NCBI GenBank assembly: GCA_029721435.1
Contig: CM056580.1
Span: 21,646,367-21,710,366, forward strand
Reading direction: 5' to 3'
Length of the DNA stretch: 64,000 nucleotides
Source of the DNA: Gymnothorax reevesii
Lineage: Eukaryota > Chordata > Actinopteri > Anguilliformes > Muraenidae
Shown: in pieces, positions 31,136 through 44,100 of the stretch
How the letters are laid out: every line of letters starts with the position of its first letter
Numbering within the stretch: the first letter of the stretch is position 1
The notes under the pieces: model-generated
Told to the model about the DNA's origin: nothing
What the model saw: only the letters and a program-made list of their open reading frames with translations
The model's database searches: none
Program-made: the position numbers and the translations under genes

Positions 31136-34100
31136 AGATTCATTCAAAATAATTCCCATTGACCATGTCCTTATCTCATTTAAATCCTGTAAATGTAACT
31201 GAACACTTCAATGTCAGTTCTGCGAGTCTTTTTTCTATAAATCGCATGTATTTCAGCTGCGTAATGCGCCCAATGTAGACAGGATACAACCGAACCTGCT
31301 GAAACGCATAGACTCGTTTGCTCTGTGTTTGTCCAATCAATGAGTTTCACTTATTGTAGAATGTTTAAACACTCGGGAATTGGATAAGAAACAAGCCAAT
31401 CAATACATTGTTACTGGGAAGTTTCACGAGGGCGTTAAATATAACTGTGCAGTTACACAGAAGAGCCTCAGTGTATCATTGAGTGATTGGCTATCAACAC
31501 CAGTACTTTGGGTGGATATAAGGAAGCGCTGAATTTGTCAATGAAGGAATCTACACGTAAATCCACAGTAGGGAACTTTGCATTTTTTTGAAAGAGATGA
31601 CTGTAATTGACAGTAGAATGTGAGAGAATCAATACCATGTCGAATCTTTTGCTTCAGAAAACTGATTTTTCTGAACCACTAGTTGGAATACCATTGGCCC
31701 ACTGTAGTTAAAGTGGTTGCTAAGGCATAGATTTTTTTACTGTCGCATTTTTTTAAACTGCTGGATCGATACTATGGGCAAGGACATTGACCAGTTTGCA
31801 CATCAGGCTTAGCTGAGGAGTTTAATTCATGCAACTCTTGAAAAACAGGGAGTGGAGTGAACTTCCTCATATTCAAAACCGCGTTCGAACTCTGCTTGCT
31901 TGTGAATAATCAATAGCTGATCCGGGGGTGCTATCTAGTGGTCGAGTACAGTAACTGCGTGCTTAAATTTGCAGTTCCATAGATGCTAGTGCCTACATCT
32001 GCAGAAAGGGGTCAATATAAGGGTTCCTTTTTGTCAATAAAATTTTAATTGGCATTGTGAGGATGCAGTTATGTATTGTAGTCCTTGACAGAAGTTTGGC
32101 AAAGTAATCCTGAGCACATCTAGTCAGATCACGTATGATTAATAAGGGTCCTTGATGCATTTCCACCTCAGTGCTCAGAAATCAAAACTATTCAGCTTAG
32201 GGTTTGGCCCTTGCCCTTCGCACAAATATATTCTTCCATATTCCTTGAATTTTTTAAAATTATATTATGCTTTGTCAAAGGTGAAGCACCCAAATCCCCA
32301 TAATACTTTGGTGAAGAAAATGGTAAGGAAAATGTGGACAAATTGGCAATCCTCAGCCAATTTTTGCTCCTAAAGACTGGAGCTGTCCTGGATGCTGCTC
32401 TTGTTCCAAATCATGATTAAAATAACTTGCTGACATCAGCTGTTTGAAGAAATCACATTGTCATTCACCCGCCCCCCTCCCCCCCCGCACTGGTAGTCCT
32501 ACATTGCCCCCAGTGAAACTTTTTTGTAATGTGTTGCAGGCCTTAATGGCATAGATGGTGTAATGATTTTATCAGTGCACCATTTTGTGTGTGCTGAAAT
32601 AAAAATGTAAGGGACTGGATTCAAGTGCAAAGAAAAATAGGTGTCATTTATTACATTAGAAGCAGAGCTTAAAAAGCGAGTGATAATAAAAAATTGTGGG
32701 AGGCAACGATTCCCAAAAACTAACAATACTAACAATCGTATGCTAAAAATATACAAGCAAAGATACGAGCAGTAAACTGAACAGTTGGCTTTACACGACT
32801 TTGCACTGTCGTGGTGCGAAGCTCAGGCTTTTAAAGACTTAACTTAAACATGGAATGACTGATGACAGCAGCTGGTCCTCCGAACTTGAGTGACTTCGAC
32901 TGTTGTGGGTGCAGAATGTCAGATGAATGCATGGGATTTACTAATAAAATTAAGTTGACCAGACAGAACAATAAATATCTTGCCTTCATGCTCATACAGT
33001 CTGAAATGAAAAGCGAGTCGAACTAAATTTAAAGATCACTGCTCTCTATTTTATGAGCTTTTTCCATACCCTCCCAACTTTTTTCCTTTTTGAACTTATC
33101 ATGGTTTGACTTAACATGCACCCTGCTGTGCAACATTTGCCAAATACTGAAAGATATGGTTAAGTGTGGGATGAAATCAAGTGTGTGATTGCTTACAGAG
33201 AGCAAAACCATATGCATATCGGCATCTTGCATTTTAATTCAACTCATTCATTATTTAGAATGCAGAACAATAATCATATTCAGTTTAATCAAAAAAAGAA
33301 ATATATTGTTCCAGCAATATAATTATTTACATGGTGCAAACGAAAAACGTGTGCCTCTGTCATCACTGTGATTGCACCTTTGGGCTTATCAAACCAATTA
33401 ATCCCATATTGTTTTTCCCCCTAGATAGAATTTTAATTTGGCAGCATTATTTTCTGGTCTTTTGCTGAAACTGGAATTCATGCAGTAATACTCTGGGCTC
33501 CATGCTTCATGTCACTAACAGAGGAAGCATTGGTTTCTTCAGGAGTTTAGCACTTAATAAAATTTAAATGAAATTGCTGTTTCTAGTTTAGACCTTTATA
33601 CTGTATGGACTGGACAACGGTGCAAAAACACAAAGATCATGTCAGAGGGGCAGGTTAGATACGTCACTTAAGACGTATGGAACTCCTTTGCGCCCATCTT
33701 ACGATCAAGCCATCCTGATGATGAGCCACCCCAACCTCCTGCCTGTGTGCACCTTCCAGTCCTATTGAAATCTTCAGCTCGACAGATGCTGCGCAGATGT
33801 TAAAGCTTCGTGTCCCCTGAAGCACCTCGCTCTCCTCGAGCTGCTATATAAATGCAAATGCAGGTGATTCCTCCTCCCTTTGAAGCACATTCAGAGAGGG
33901 GAGAAGGCTGTTCCCGTTTTCCATTCATGTCTATTGGAAATATCAATCTTTCATTCAACAGAGGATTCACTGAAGTCACCCTGTGAGATTTGGCTGGCCT
34001 CCTTCCTCCGAACGGGTCATCTGTTACAGGGCGTGATTTGAACAAAATGTCACATTGCCTCCTGTGGCTATTCACCATTCGTCAGGATTGTGTCCCCCTG

Positions 34101-36195
34101 CGTTCCCCATGAAATGGAGATGGTGCACCCTTAAGTCATTCAAAAAACATCAAAACATTGCTTTAGACGTTTCTATATTGTGGTATGTTGCAGGACACCC
34201 AGCTATTTATTCACAAGGTTGACTGTTGAATGGGTGAATTCTATGCCAACCAGTTCCCAGATTCATTACACACATCAAAAACAGCCTTCTGAATAACAGC
34301 ATTCCCTCCCTCTCTGCTATATGAGAAAACATGAAAAGGAAATAGGGAACAATGTCCTTGGGGTAGAAGAAAGGAATGTGCTAAACTCCTCAAGTAGAAA
34401 TGCAAAGATTTCCATCCATCAGGGGGTTATCTCCTGAAAACAATGGGTTTGTACTGAGGTGGTGGAAAAAAATGCATCCTTTAACAAAATCAATGACTCA
34501 CATGACACTTTCACTTTGTTCTTTGATTTGTCCTGAAGAGAGGGTAATTTTGTACTTTCTGGACCTACTTTATTAAGACGCATGGCTTGGTGTTGAGCAT
34601 GGGTCTAAACAATTTACAGCATCACCTGTACCCTGCTGTTTCATGGAATCACAGGTGTGATTGTACAAAACAGCTTGGGCACAACTATTGTATCGCCATA
34701 GTGATTCACATTCTTATTAATTCATGAATCATCATTACTACAGTTCAATTATGTTCCAAGCCAATGTTTACTTATCATATTGCAAAAGTCATACAAAATT
34801 CTTTCTGCACTTGCAGTACATGATAAGAACAAATTACACACTGGCATAAAGGTTTTCTGTCATTAAAACTTCGTAATTTGTGCTTGCACCAGTGCCAGAA
34901 TCTTTAAGACATCTTCATGCAGTAACTTTACTCAATTACTCTTAAAATGAAAATGGAATACGAAAGAGCTGCTTAATTATCCTTAAATCACAGTCTGAGA
35001 AAATTGTATTGCAATAACTGCACAGTCTATGAGTAAGAAGAGGCTGTGTTTCAGGCATTTTTTCTTGGGAGGCACACAGATTTCAGGTATTGACTCAATG
35101 TTTTATGGGTTTTTCACCCTTGGTGTGTGTGTGTGGGGATCAGCTTTGTCAATTGATCTTTTGCAGCCTTCAATGTTGTGCTTGATTAACCGCAGCATGT
35201 GAGCCCATCAACTGCACTGGTCAATTTCACTGGCTCAGTGTTTTAATGTCATCCCAATACATTAAAACACCACAAGGACCTGATACCCCCTGCGCGCTGC
35301 AGCTTTTATCTGCCAACTATGGTGAGAAAAACCAGTCGCAGGTGTTTTTCACCTCTCCGGGAAAGTTTGAAATCAGCTAATCAAACTTTTATGAGTTAAA
35401 CAAGGTTTCTGGAAAGGATTGAGTAGAAATATCAATTATTTAATTTAAGAATAGTCAGGAAAATTTCATCCCCTAAGCCTCCTTCCTTTATTCGACCATG
35501 TTCTTCTAGCATTTGTGTCCGTGTCGTTTTGGCCATATGGAGCCTCATGATGAAACGCAAGAGCCCAATGAAAGCTTTTGTTCATTTTCATCCCATTGAT
35601 CCTTCACATTCCCACCCTTGTTGGCTAAATGCATGTCATACCAGAGGAAGAGAGGGTATAAGAGACAGGGAACCGACAGAACCTGGTCCTGCTACAATTT
35701 AGCCATGGAATTTGACCAACTGTGTGACATTCTGTGTCATCTTTGGTCCTACAGCACATGATGGACCCAGCGTCTCATTTTTACTGAATCCCTGCCATCT
35801 GACACAGCGAGCATAAAAATCACAAAAAGGAAAAATCACAAAAAGCCAACTTTATCAACCCAATATCTTGTGACAACTGCAAATCGATAATTATTAGATT
35901 TTCTGTGTGTATGTATACTTGTGATATTTCTACTATTCTATGGAATGATTTGTGTTTTTGAGTCTCTGACACTCCAGGGAAATACTCTCTGCCACTTCGG
36001 CTCTGCCCCGAGTCCTAAATCACATCCCGCGATCTGGCCTGGTCTGCATTCATGGAACATAATACAGTTAGAACTATTTGACTATTGTGTAAGACTTTCC
36101 CTTGTCACATATTCCAAGTGATTTATTTCAGCTATAAACCAATAATAAAAACCTGAAAAGAAATGCTGCCCTATTTAATTCAGTTTATTACCAGT
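31136..36195. other. 5 kb without recognisable gene or clear repeat
   Basis: Composition is typical of intergenic or intronic vertebrate DNA, with a C-run near 32470-32486. Open frames are short and domain-free. Scarcity of obvious repeats compared with the rest of the window makes it a better place to search for conserved non-coding sequence. Confidence 0.35.
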
Positions 36196-36196
36196 T

Positions 36197-36770
36197 TGTC
36201 ATGGTCCGAGGAGGTTTGACCCCAAATGCACCACTCAGAGGCAGATATGCATAAAAGCTCGGTAGAGCGTTAATTAAACAATAACAAAGAGACTCAGCAA
36301 GGCAGATGAGTCCAGAGCTGGATGGGAGAGCAGGCAGGGAAGCAGGCTGGACTTGAGCAGGTCAGGGTAGGCAGGCAGGGCAGGCGGGGCAGGGCAGGAG
36401 CTGGGCAGGGGAGGAGCTGAGCAGGTCAGGGCAGGCGGGGCAGGGCAGGGGGAGGAGCTGAGCAGGTCAGGGTAGGCGGGGCAGGCAGGGCAGGCGGGGC
36501 AGGGGGAGGAGCTGAGCGCACATAAAAACTTAGCCAAGGTTAGGCAGCAGAATTCACAAGACTTTCTTAAACAGAACCAACAACAAACTGGCGCACAACA
36601 GAGGGCAGAGCAGGGTTATAAAGGGGAAGAAGCAGGTGAGGTGTGTTAGTCAGTGTAATGGTGGGAGGGCAGGCAGGGCAGAGGCAGGAATCAGTAATGA
36701 GTAGAATGTGGTGCGAGCGGTAAGAGTCAGTAACGGAATTACGTCAGAGCGGCGAAAATGAGAAAAAAAT
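36197..36770. repeat. Repeat starting TTTGTCATGGTCCGAGG, contains a minisatellite
   Basis: TGTCATGGTCCGAGGAGG is a start seen in fish LTR-like repeats that carry internal G-rich arrays. The right part (36600-36770) is GC-richer. The class and exact ends are uncertain. Confidence 0.35.
36335..36520. repeat. G-rich minisatellite (GGCAGGGCAGGCGGGG type)
   Basis: Degenerate units built from GGCAGG, GGCGGGGC and GGAGGAGCTGAGCAGGTCAG are repeated across about 185 bp. The plus strand is strongly G-rich with many GGG runs, so quadruplex formation is possible. The minus-strand open frame here (Ser/Pro/Cys-rich) is a by-product of the repeat. Confidence 0.85.
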
Positions 36771-37640
36771 TCATTACTCAGACCCCGTCCGTCCAAAAGA
36801 ACCTCAAATTTGGGTCAAATCTTCCAAATGCAAGGACCTATCATAATCAATTGCTCAATCTGAAACTTTCCTGGCCAACTTGGAAATATAGAAATTTGTA
36901 CACTTTTTAAAATTTTTCTTGCTGATTTTTTGAGCCACGCCCACCAATCTTTAGAAAATACATTCCAGTAGTTTCCTGCATCACCTTGTCAAATTTTAGG
37001 TCATTAGCCCAAGCGGATCCTGAGATATCACCGTATGGCATTTATAGCGCCCCCTTTTGGTGTAACTCCACAAAATTTGGCTTGGCTCTGGCAAAGTAAC
37101 TTATCATGACATGCAATAATACAGGCATAAGAGTAACTATTAGCCCTGCCCAGCAAAATTCATCGGACCGCTACGTCTGAATGAAAAATTTGTGACATAT
37201 CAGGGATAGATTTGTTTAATCAGTGTCCTTTGACGACGATTTGTGCCAAATTTCATGATAATCGGACAAACAGTGTAGAACGCATTGACTTTTGATGGTT
37301 TTTCATTTTTTTAAAAATGTCGGAAAACTTTAATGGCCAAAATGGGCGGGGATATTCCTGTTAGATGCACGAGACTCTAACAAATCAGAGGAAAGAAAAA
37401 AACGACCATACGTCATACGTGTCTGAGATCTGAGTCCAAACGCAAACACACTTGTTTTAGCGCCACCTAGATGTGTACTGGTGGGATTTTTGTCGTTGGA
37501 GATTGTCTTTAGCCAATGTAATAGTGTGCCAAGTTACAAGTGACAAACCCTTGCAGATTTTGCTGCCCATACAGAATTAGGTCAAAATGAAACAATAATA
37601 ATAATAAAAATAATAATAATAATAAGAAGAAGAAGAGTCT
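36771..37640. repeat. Old dispersed repeat ending in (AAT)n
   Basis: Phrases such as GAGCCACGCCCACCAATC, TTTATAGCGCCCCCTTTTGG and GCGCCACCTAGATGTG followed by an (AAT)n/(AAG)n tract (37593-37636) recall a long fish repeat that ends in trinucleotide runs. Class not recognised. No coding frame. Confidence 0.4.
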
Positions 37641-37720
37641 GAGCAAAGGCAATAGGTTTCCTACGGCTCCGCTGTACGGAACCCTAATAAAATAAAGAAA
37701 TAAATAAATGAACCCCCTCT

Positions 37721-37890
37721 GGGGGGTATTCCACAAAGCTGGGTGAATGAGTAAGCCTGGCTTTTTCACAAAGTAAAACCCGAAAAGCTGTATTTATTTC
37801 AGCCCATGTTCCAGATTTGAATAGTTTCCAGGTTTTGCTTTGTGAAAAAGCCAGGCTTACTCAGTTACCCAGCTTTGTGGAATACGCCCC
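37721..37890. mobile_element. 170-bp foldback MITE
   Basis: GGGGGGTATTCCACAAAGCT at the left and its complement ending GGAATACGCCCC at 37890 form 60-bp arms with about four mismatches. The loop is about 50 bp. GGG(C)GTATTCCA ends are seen in fish Harbinger-like MITEs. It sits immediately at the truncated end of a Tc1-like transposase remnant. Confidence 0.85.
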
Positions 37891-38683
37891 AGGTCATAAT
37901 AAATGCTGCACAAGTTCTGGGCAAACGCTGCAGTAATTTTTGAAAGTAAGTTCCGGACAATGATTCCCGTGCACTTTTTAAGCCCTGGAACATGTTTTAT
38001 CGCCCATGTGTTCGTTCCAAATTTGCTTACCAAGCTCATTCCACGCCAACTCGAATGGAGAAAGATCTGTAGAAGCGTAGCCAAGTCGTGATTCTTGAAA
38101 CCTTTTCTTTTTCTTTCAAACTAATATAATTTTGGAATAGCTTTGATTAATATGTTGGATTGTTGTCCTGTTGAAGAATAAAATTTGGACCAATAATTAG
38201 TCAACTGGATGGAATCACGTGTCTTTGAAGGGTGCGATGGTAATTTTCTTTTCTTCATAATTTTTTTAATTTGGAGCAATTCTCCAGATCATTCTCCCTC
38301 CAAAAACCTCTGCAGCATCATTGATCCTCCCTCATGTTTAATTGTTGGCACACCACACTCTGCACTCACATTTCCCAGCCCAATGCCTTGCATAAATTTC
38401 CCTGTTTCCAACAACTAAAATTTGCTTTTGTTAGTCCACGGGACTTGTCGCCAGTCCTGAACACTTCAGTGTCGATGATCTTTTATCCTCAAAAGCCTTT
38501 TTTTTTTCTTGTTGACTTCACAAAGTGGTGGCCTTTGAGCAGCCACATGACCAAAAAATCCTGTTGCTCCTGCTCTTTCAGGCTTCCTTTTAACAGAATT
38601 TACCTAAGTCAACTTGCAAATTGTGTTGCAGGACAAAATTATGAGCTGATCTTCAGCCTCTGATGTCACTTTCTCTCTCCTAG
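37891..38683 (-). pseudogene. Tc1-like transposase remnant, catalytic and C-terminal part
   Basis: Minus-strand reading gives WRQVPWTNKSKF (first catalytic Asp replaced by Asn), then PTIKHEGGSMM, then IGPNFILQQDNNP (second Asp kept, near 38180), a stop, SKLFQNY and, near 37930, FQKLLQRLPRTCAAFI, the usual C-terminus. Several stops and frameshifts separate the blocks and the SPDLNPIE block is not readable. It is an old, dead copy. Confidence 0.75.
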
Positions 38684-39812
38684 TGTGAGGAACCGATCTG
38701 GAACCAAATGCGAGAACACGGGATTGCAAAAAATAGGTGCTTTATTGAAAAAGGGGGGTAACCCCCGCAGGGAGAAAGGCAACAGTACAGAGTCCGTAAT
38801 CCAAAGCTCGATTTCCAGGGGGACAGAACAGAGTTCGTTACCAGGGCACCAATCACAAAAACCGTAGTCAGACAAAACAGATCCGGAACACAGGCGTAGA
38901 TTTGAGGGAGAAGCAAACTCATAAGCCAAAGGACAGTCCGAATCGTAAACGGCAGCAATTCACAAAATCGAGGTCGAGCAGAAAAAAGGTCAACAATACA
39001 CAGATGCAACAAAATCCAAAAGGGCAAACCAAGAATCAGGAGTCGGGCAATCCAGTCAGAAAGACAAATCACAATGAGTCGAGGCGGAAACAAACGTGGC
39101 ACAAGAAACAAGGAAGTTACGATCTGACATGGAAGTGCATGAGAAGACATCTTACATAAGGAGTATTAAATGTGCATAGTCTAAAGAAAAGGAAAGCATG
39201 AGATATAAGTGGAAACGCACAGAAGCTGTAACAGAGATAGGCAAGAGGGCGGAGATTAGAATTGGGCGATTGCTGAGAGATCGTTAGTCAATTAGTATGT
39301 GCAGCTATACAATCCCTAGTGCATGTTAGTAAGTTAGTAAAAATATACAATGTTCATATGTGTTAGTAAATTATCAAAAACAATAAACTGTTAGTACGGT
39401 TAGTAGATAGCGAAAGGAGAGAGGAAGGAAGAACAAGAGATATGAAGGAAGATTGAAATCCCAGAAACCAGTAAATCACCCGAATGAGTGGCACGCAAGA
39501 CTAAACCGTGAGCAAAGACTTACACAAGACAAGACGGGGTAGACGTAGTGCAAGGCATGGCGTGGCAAAAATAAACGAGACGAGAGAATATAAGCATGGC
39601 AAGAAAACGAAAACAAGACATGATAACTATGGCAAGGAAAATAATAAACACATGAAATCTTAAATACCAAAACACAATACATGAGGCTAAGAATAGTCGA
39701 AGAGCAGGCAGTGGTCACTAAATACGAAAATCAAAACAACATGGCATAGCCAGGCACAGAGCTTAAACATGGGATAATCAGGATCCTAAAACCTAGATTG
39801 TTTCCGATCACA
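38684..39812 (-). repeat. LTR-like repeat, copy 2 (-)
   Basis: On the minus strand it starts about TGTGATCGG (39812) and ends GGTTCCTCACA (38684). The polyA signal AATAAA (38746-38741) lies 57 bp from the 3' end, the same as the 56 bp in copy 1. The shared ordered words GGGTGATTTA (39481-39472), ACTAACTTACTAAC and CTCTCAGCAATCGCC (39279-39264) make it the same family as 29996-31135. It is diverged with indels. Neither copy has an internal coding region, and no clear target duplication was found here. Confidence 0.6.
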
Positions 39813-40344
39813 ACTGCTCCCCATTGTCACTTTTCTTTTTAAGGAGGACTGCGCTCCATACCGAGAAACATTCTACTTCTTGCCTCTGAGAAAAACCTTC
39901 TAAGATCAAGATTTCAATCTGAGCTCCGTGTTCAACTGTTAACTGGGACTTTTTATCCCTGAATATCAATGAATGTATCACAATCTATGAATTTGCTGTT
40001 CTGAAGATGAAATTCAGAGGGTGCAGAGCAAGAGCATGACTGTGTTAAGTCAATTCCACAGACTGCAGGCCATTGGACACTTGTTTGAACTTACAGGGGT
40101 TATGAGACCACATTATCAAAATGAAGAGTTGTTCCACATCTCTTGAATTAGCTGATCCCAATGCTGAGGGAAAATGGGGTCATTTCACCTGTGTGATATA
40201 CCTATGAGTGGTCAAGCAATTACAGCACATTGCACGTTGACCTAATGTCTGTGGAGTGGACTTTAAATTGTAAAATGAACAGTGTATAGATTATTTTCTT
40301 AAGTTTAAGTTTGAGGTGGCCTCAAACTTTTGGCCGGTAGTGTA

Positions 40345-40992
40345 CACAATACCATTTTATTTATTTATTTATTTTTGTTATTACTGTTAGATATATAACA
40401 ACATTTCAAGGGCCTATTTTAACCACTGGGGCTTCTGCTTAGGCTGTCTTTACATTCGGACTGTACTATTTTATCCCATCCTCATCTGCAAAAAGGCTCT
40501 TTGAAACTCAAAACTATAACAATTACATGGGAGATGTTTACACACAGGACAGTGTTCCAGAGGTAACTGCAGAGGAATAAAAATGTTCTCTGTGCTTTGT
40601 GCATCTGCCCAGTGTCAAGATTATCTCTTTTTTGAAGATTCCACACCCACACTTAATTTGCACATCAATATGTGTTAGATCTCCAAAGCACATTGACTTA
40701 AAAGTGAGGCTTTGTTGCCACTTTGGAAAATAAATGTAGATAACATAAAAAAGGCAGAAAGCCCATATCGTCTCCTTTAATCAGGCTAATTAAATTGACA
40801 TATATTGGCATTAAATTAAAACCCCCATTTTGCCAACATCCCATTCTAGTTGTTCCCATTGCACAATGCAAACATAACATATTTCTCATATTTAGACTCT
40901 CAGCTCCAGTAAATATGTTCTACATATGTTCTTGTTCTCGTATGTGAGGGCCTTTTAAACACGTTAAACATTAAATTTGGTTTTTAAAAAAA
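40345..40992. other. No gene seen; (TTTA)n run
   Basis: A TTTA tract lies near 40356-40374. The rest is unremarkable AT-rich DNA. Confidence 0.4.
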
Positions 40993-41110
40993 ACTCATTT
41001 CAGAAAAAAAAGTTGGGATAAAATACCGGAAATGCAAATAATCAAGATAACAATGACTTAAAGGTCTGTATAAATTTTCAACTTGATATTTTATGTTTTT
41101 TTTCCCTTCT
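40993..41110. repeat. Tc1-like terminal repeat fragment
   Basis: TTTCAGAAAAAAAAGTTGGG followed by ACCGGAAATGCAAATAATCA matches the terminal repeat of the AAGTTGGGACA Tc1-like family. Only one arm is seen. Confidence 0.4.
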
Positions 41111-44100
41111 GGATTGTGTTTCTTTCTTAAATAAAAACTCATTACATAATAGCTCATTATTCATTAAAAACCCATTAAGCCCATTACCTCAGGCTTTCAT
41201 TTGTTCCTTATGGTCCATACTGAGCTGTTGGGCATTTTATAAAAACAATAACAGTGACAACGTGCACTCATTCAATAGAAATACCTGCTAATATTTTACT
41301 CTCTTTGTTTTTTTCCAATGGAAGCTGTCTCTGAGCAAATGAGAGGAATTTGTTATATCACTGCTGCTTGTGTCATTGAAAAGTCCTTTTCGACAGTGAA
41401 GGGAAAACCAGGGCATATTAATATCTACTCAGAATGGACCCTTTCAATGGTGTCCCGGCTGTTTTTCACTTTCCAAGGCTCTTTGGCGGGACTTTGGCAC
41501 AAAACCAGCAACCAGACAAAACATGAATAAATGAGTAAACAGAGCAGCTGGGGAAATACTAATTGAATCGGTGAATTCAATAAGGGTCTATCTCCATGAG
41601 ACAAATTTTTACAGGAGAACATTTTTATGCTTTTAAGTGTGGCCATGGTCTTAGTATCATATTTTTGATACATGTAGTACCCCACCAGGGGAAACAAATG
41701 ACAAAATATGGCAGCAAATGATAATTTGGCGTCAGCTTAGTGACTAAATGAGACAGCAGAGTTGGGCCCTTTCTGAATTAAACGACCGAATCTTCTAAAC
41801 AGAAAGCACAAAATGTGTTATTTCTCTAGAATCATTTACTTTGAAATGTAACATGAAATGAACAAACAACCTACAAAAGTATTTAGTAACTTCCTGATGT
41901 CATACGGATATTCATGCAGAGGTATAATACTTCATAGTGGGTGGGGGTCTGGGTTGTCTTGTAAGGTCTGCAGTTGCCAGCCCCGTCTTTCCAAGAAAAA
42001 AAAATCAATTTCAACCTTTACTTGAAATGTATATCAAGCAAACAAACTGATCATTACACATCAAACTCATTATTGACCTCCTCAGCCATAAAATCTGACT
42101 CCTTGTCCCCACCTCTATAATCTGTTGCCACAGACTTATCAAGGAAAGCCACGGATTTAGGTGAAAGGTATCTAGCAAGTCTCTGAACATCTCAAACTTT
42201 GGCTGCTTTGACATCCATCTGCTGCGCATGGAGTGGATGCTGTGGATCAGCCTGACATTAGGCTTTAAAAGGCAGAACCTGGCCGCGACTTGTAATGACA
42301 TAGTTTCAGAAACCTCGATGTAATTTCTGAAGTCTGCTAAAAACCTGAACACTTTGTTTTAACTTAGAGGGTATTTGGATCAATGCTGCTGCCATCTATT
42401 GACCAAGAGTTTCATGCAACAGAGATCACACTTCTGCCGTTGAACTGGTCTTTTACTCACCATGTACGTAGAACACAATAATAATGACAATAATGACCAT
42501 CCTCAGACATGGAAGTCCGGCCCTTCTAGCACACAATCTAAAACCTTATCATGTAAACAACACAAAGCACGCAAAACCTGTACTGATAAAATGTGCGGAG
42601 TTGGGCCCTTATTCCATTAACTGATTCAACTCCTTAATTGCTCTTAAAATTATGACTAGATAAGCATATATTACCATCTTACTCTTCAAACTTCTGTACC
42701 AGTAATCATAAGTACCCCTAAAATTCTAATATCTCCCCGCGCACGTCAGGGAATGATTACAGTGCTGTGTTAGGCTACAGGTTACTATGTGCATAGGAGT
42801 TTTTTAGGGCATGCACAAAATTCATTTTTTTAAAAGACAGTCTTGCTGCTTTGGGCTAGAGAGGGATGTATGACAAAGTGAGATTAGTGTATTAGTGTGG
42901 CATGTTGAGCCTAAAGATAAGTCCCTTATTTGCACTGGAATAATGCATACAGACATGAAGTGGGAAGCTAGACATGCAGTGTTCATCTAAAAATTACTCT
43001 TGATAACGAGACCTAATGGTCTGAAGATTGTACAACATTCTGTGTATAGCAGCTGTAAAAAGTCACACAAAATGAGCTGGCAAAGTGACAACAATCACTT
43101 CAAGTGTGAAAACTGCAGTGTATATGCACATAGAAAACACCAGAGGTGATGGAAGTCTAACTCTAGGTGATTTGGTTTCCTTTCGCTCAAAAACCAAGCA
43201 AGGCCTAGTGAACAAGATAAAAGGACTTAGTCAGTCTGAAATTCAGCACTCACTGCAGCCTTCCGTGACTTCTGTCTCCAGACACCTGTGGTCCAGACTC
43301 CAGATCAAAATAACACATCAGCTAATAGTGCTACACGTAAGCTTTTTGAAACAAACCTACCGTACAAAGCAAGGGCCTCAAAGTGAACAGAACATTTGAA
43401 AGTATAAACTGTATGCTTGCCTATACAGTATACTGTATTTGTCTACTTGTGAATAAACAAGCTGGCATCAAAACACAATTCTACACCATGCGTTGCAGCC
43501 CACAGTGTACTGTGTATAATTAATGCCAAGTCTCATTTTCAGACATTGGATGATATCTCTCTGCAGCCTTCCCTGCATCTGCACTGGAACCGCTCTTGTT
43601 TTCATCCTGAAAAACATCAAATAGCTGCTGGGATTGTTTGTTACAGTGCGCAAATATGCATCTTTGCACACAATCGTCCTCAAAGCTGCCAAGACAAAGG
43701 TATGTACTGTCTTTGCCTCGAGGAAGAGTGGCTTCCGTCAGACTTGAGGTGGTGAGGGTTTGGGGTGCAGGGGAGTGGGAGGGGCTGCGAGTGTGAACCA
43801 CTCAACCGTAAGCCCAGTAATGTCACATCTAACACATGCTCTGGCGGAGGTTGGCTGGCTATTTATTAAATTCCCCATCACCAGAGGTTCATCGGAGGAT
43901 GAAATAAGAATTTTCTGCTGTGGCGGGTTTCCCCGGCAATGCGCACTGCCGCTGACTGCAGATGTAACTTGAAAATCGTTTCAGTTCGCCCCCATGTTCG
44001 AGCGACTGTGAACGCACACGAAGTCTTAAAATAACTAACAGCTTTATTCACTTTCCCTGCTTCCTGACTCCATCAATAGAGGCCGGAATTATGCCATGTG

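Larger units (their letters stand above)
37891..40344 (-). mobile_element. Degraded Tc1-like element interrupted by an LTR-like repeat
   Basis: The right end reads CAAACTTTTGGCCGGTAGTG followed by TA (40343-40344), the familiar Tc1 terminus. Transposase pieces lie on the minus strand at 37891-38680, and the LTR-like block 38684-39812 separates them from the 5' part. The left inverted repeat is not seen; a MITE lies where it should be. Confidence 0.7.

Noticed and set aside
36274..36537. 87-residue Ser/Pro/Cys-rich frame
   Set aside because: It is a translation of the G-rich minisatellite.
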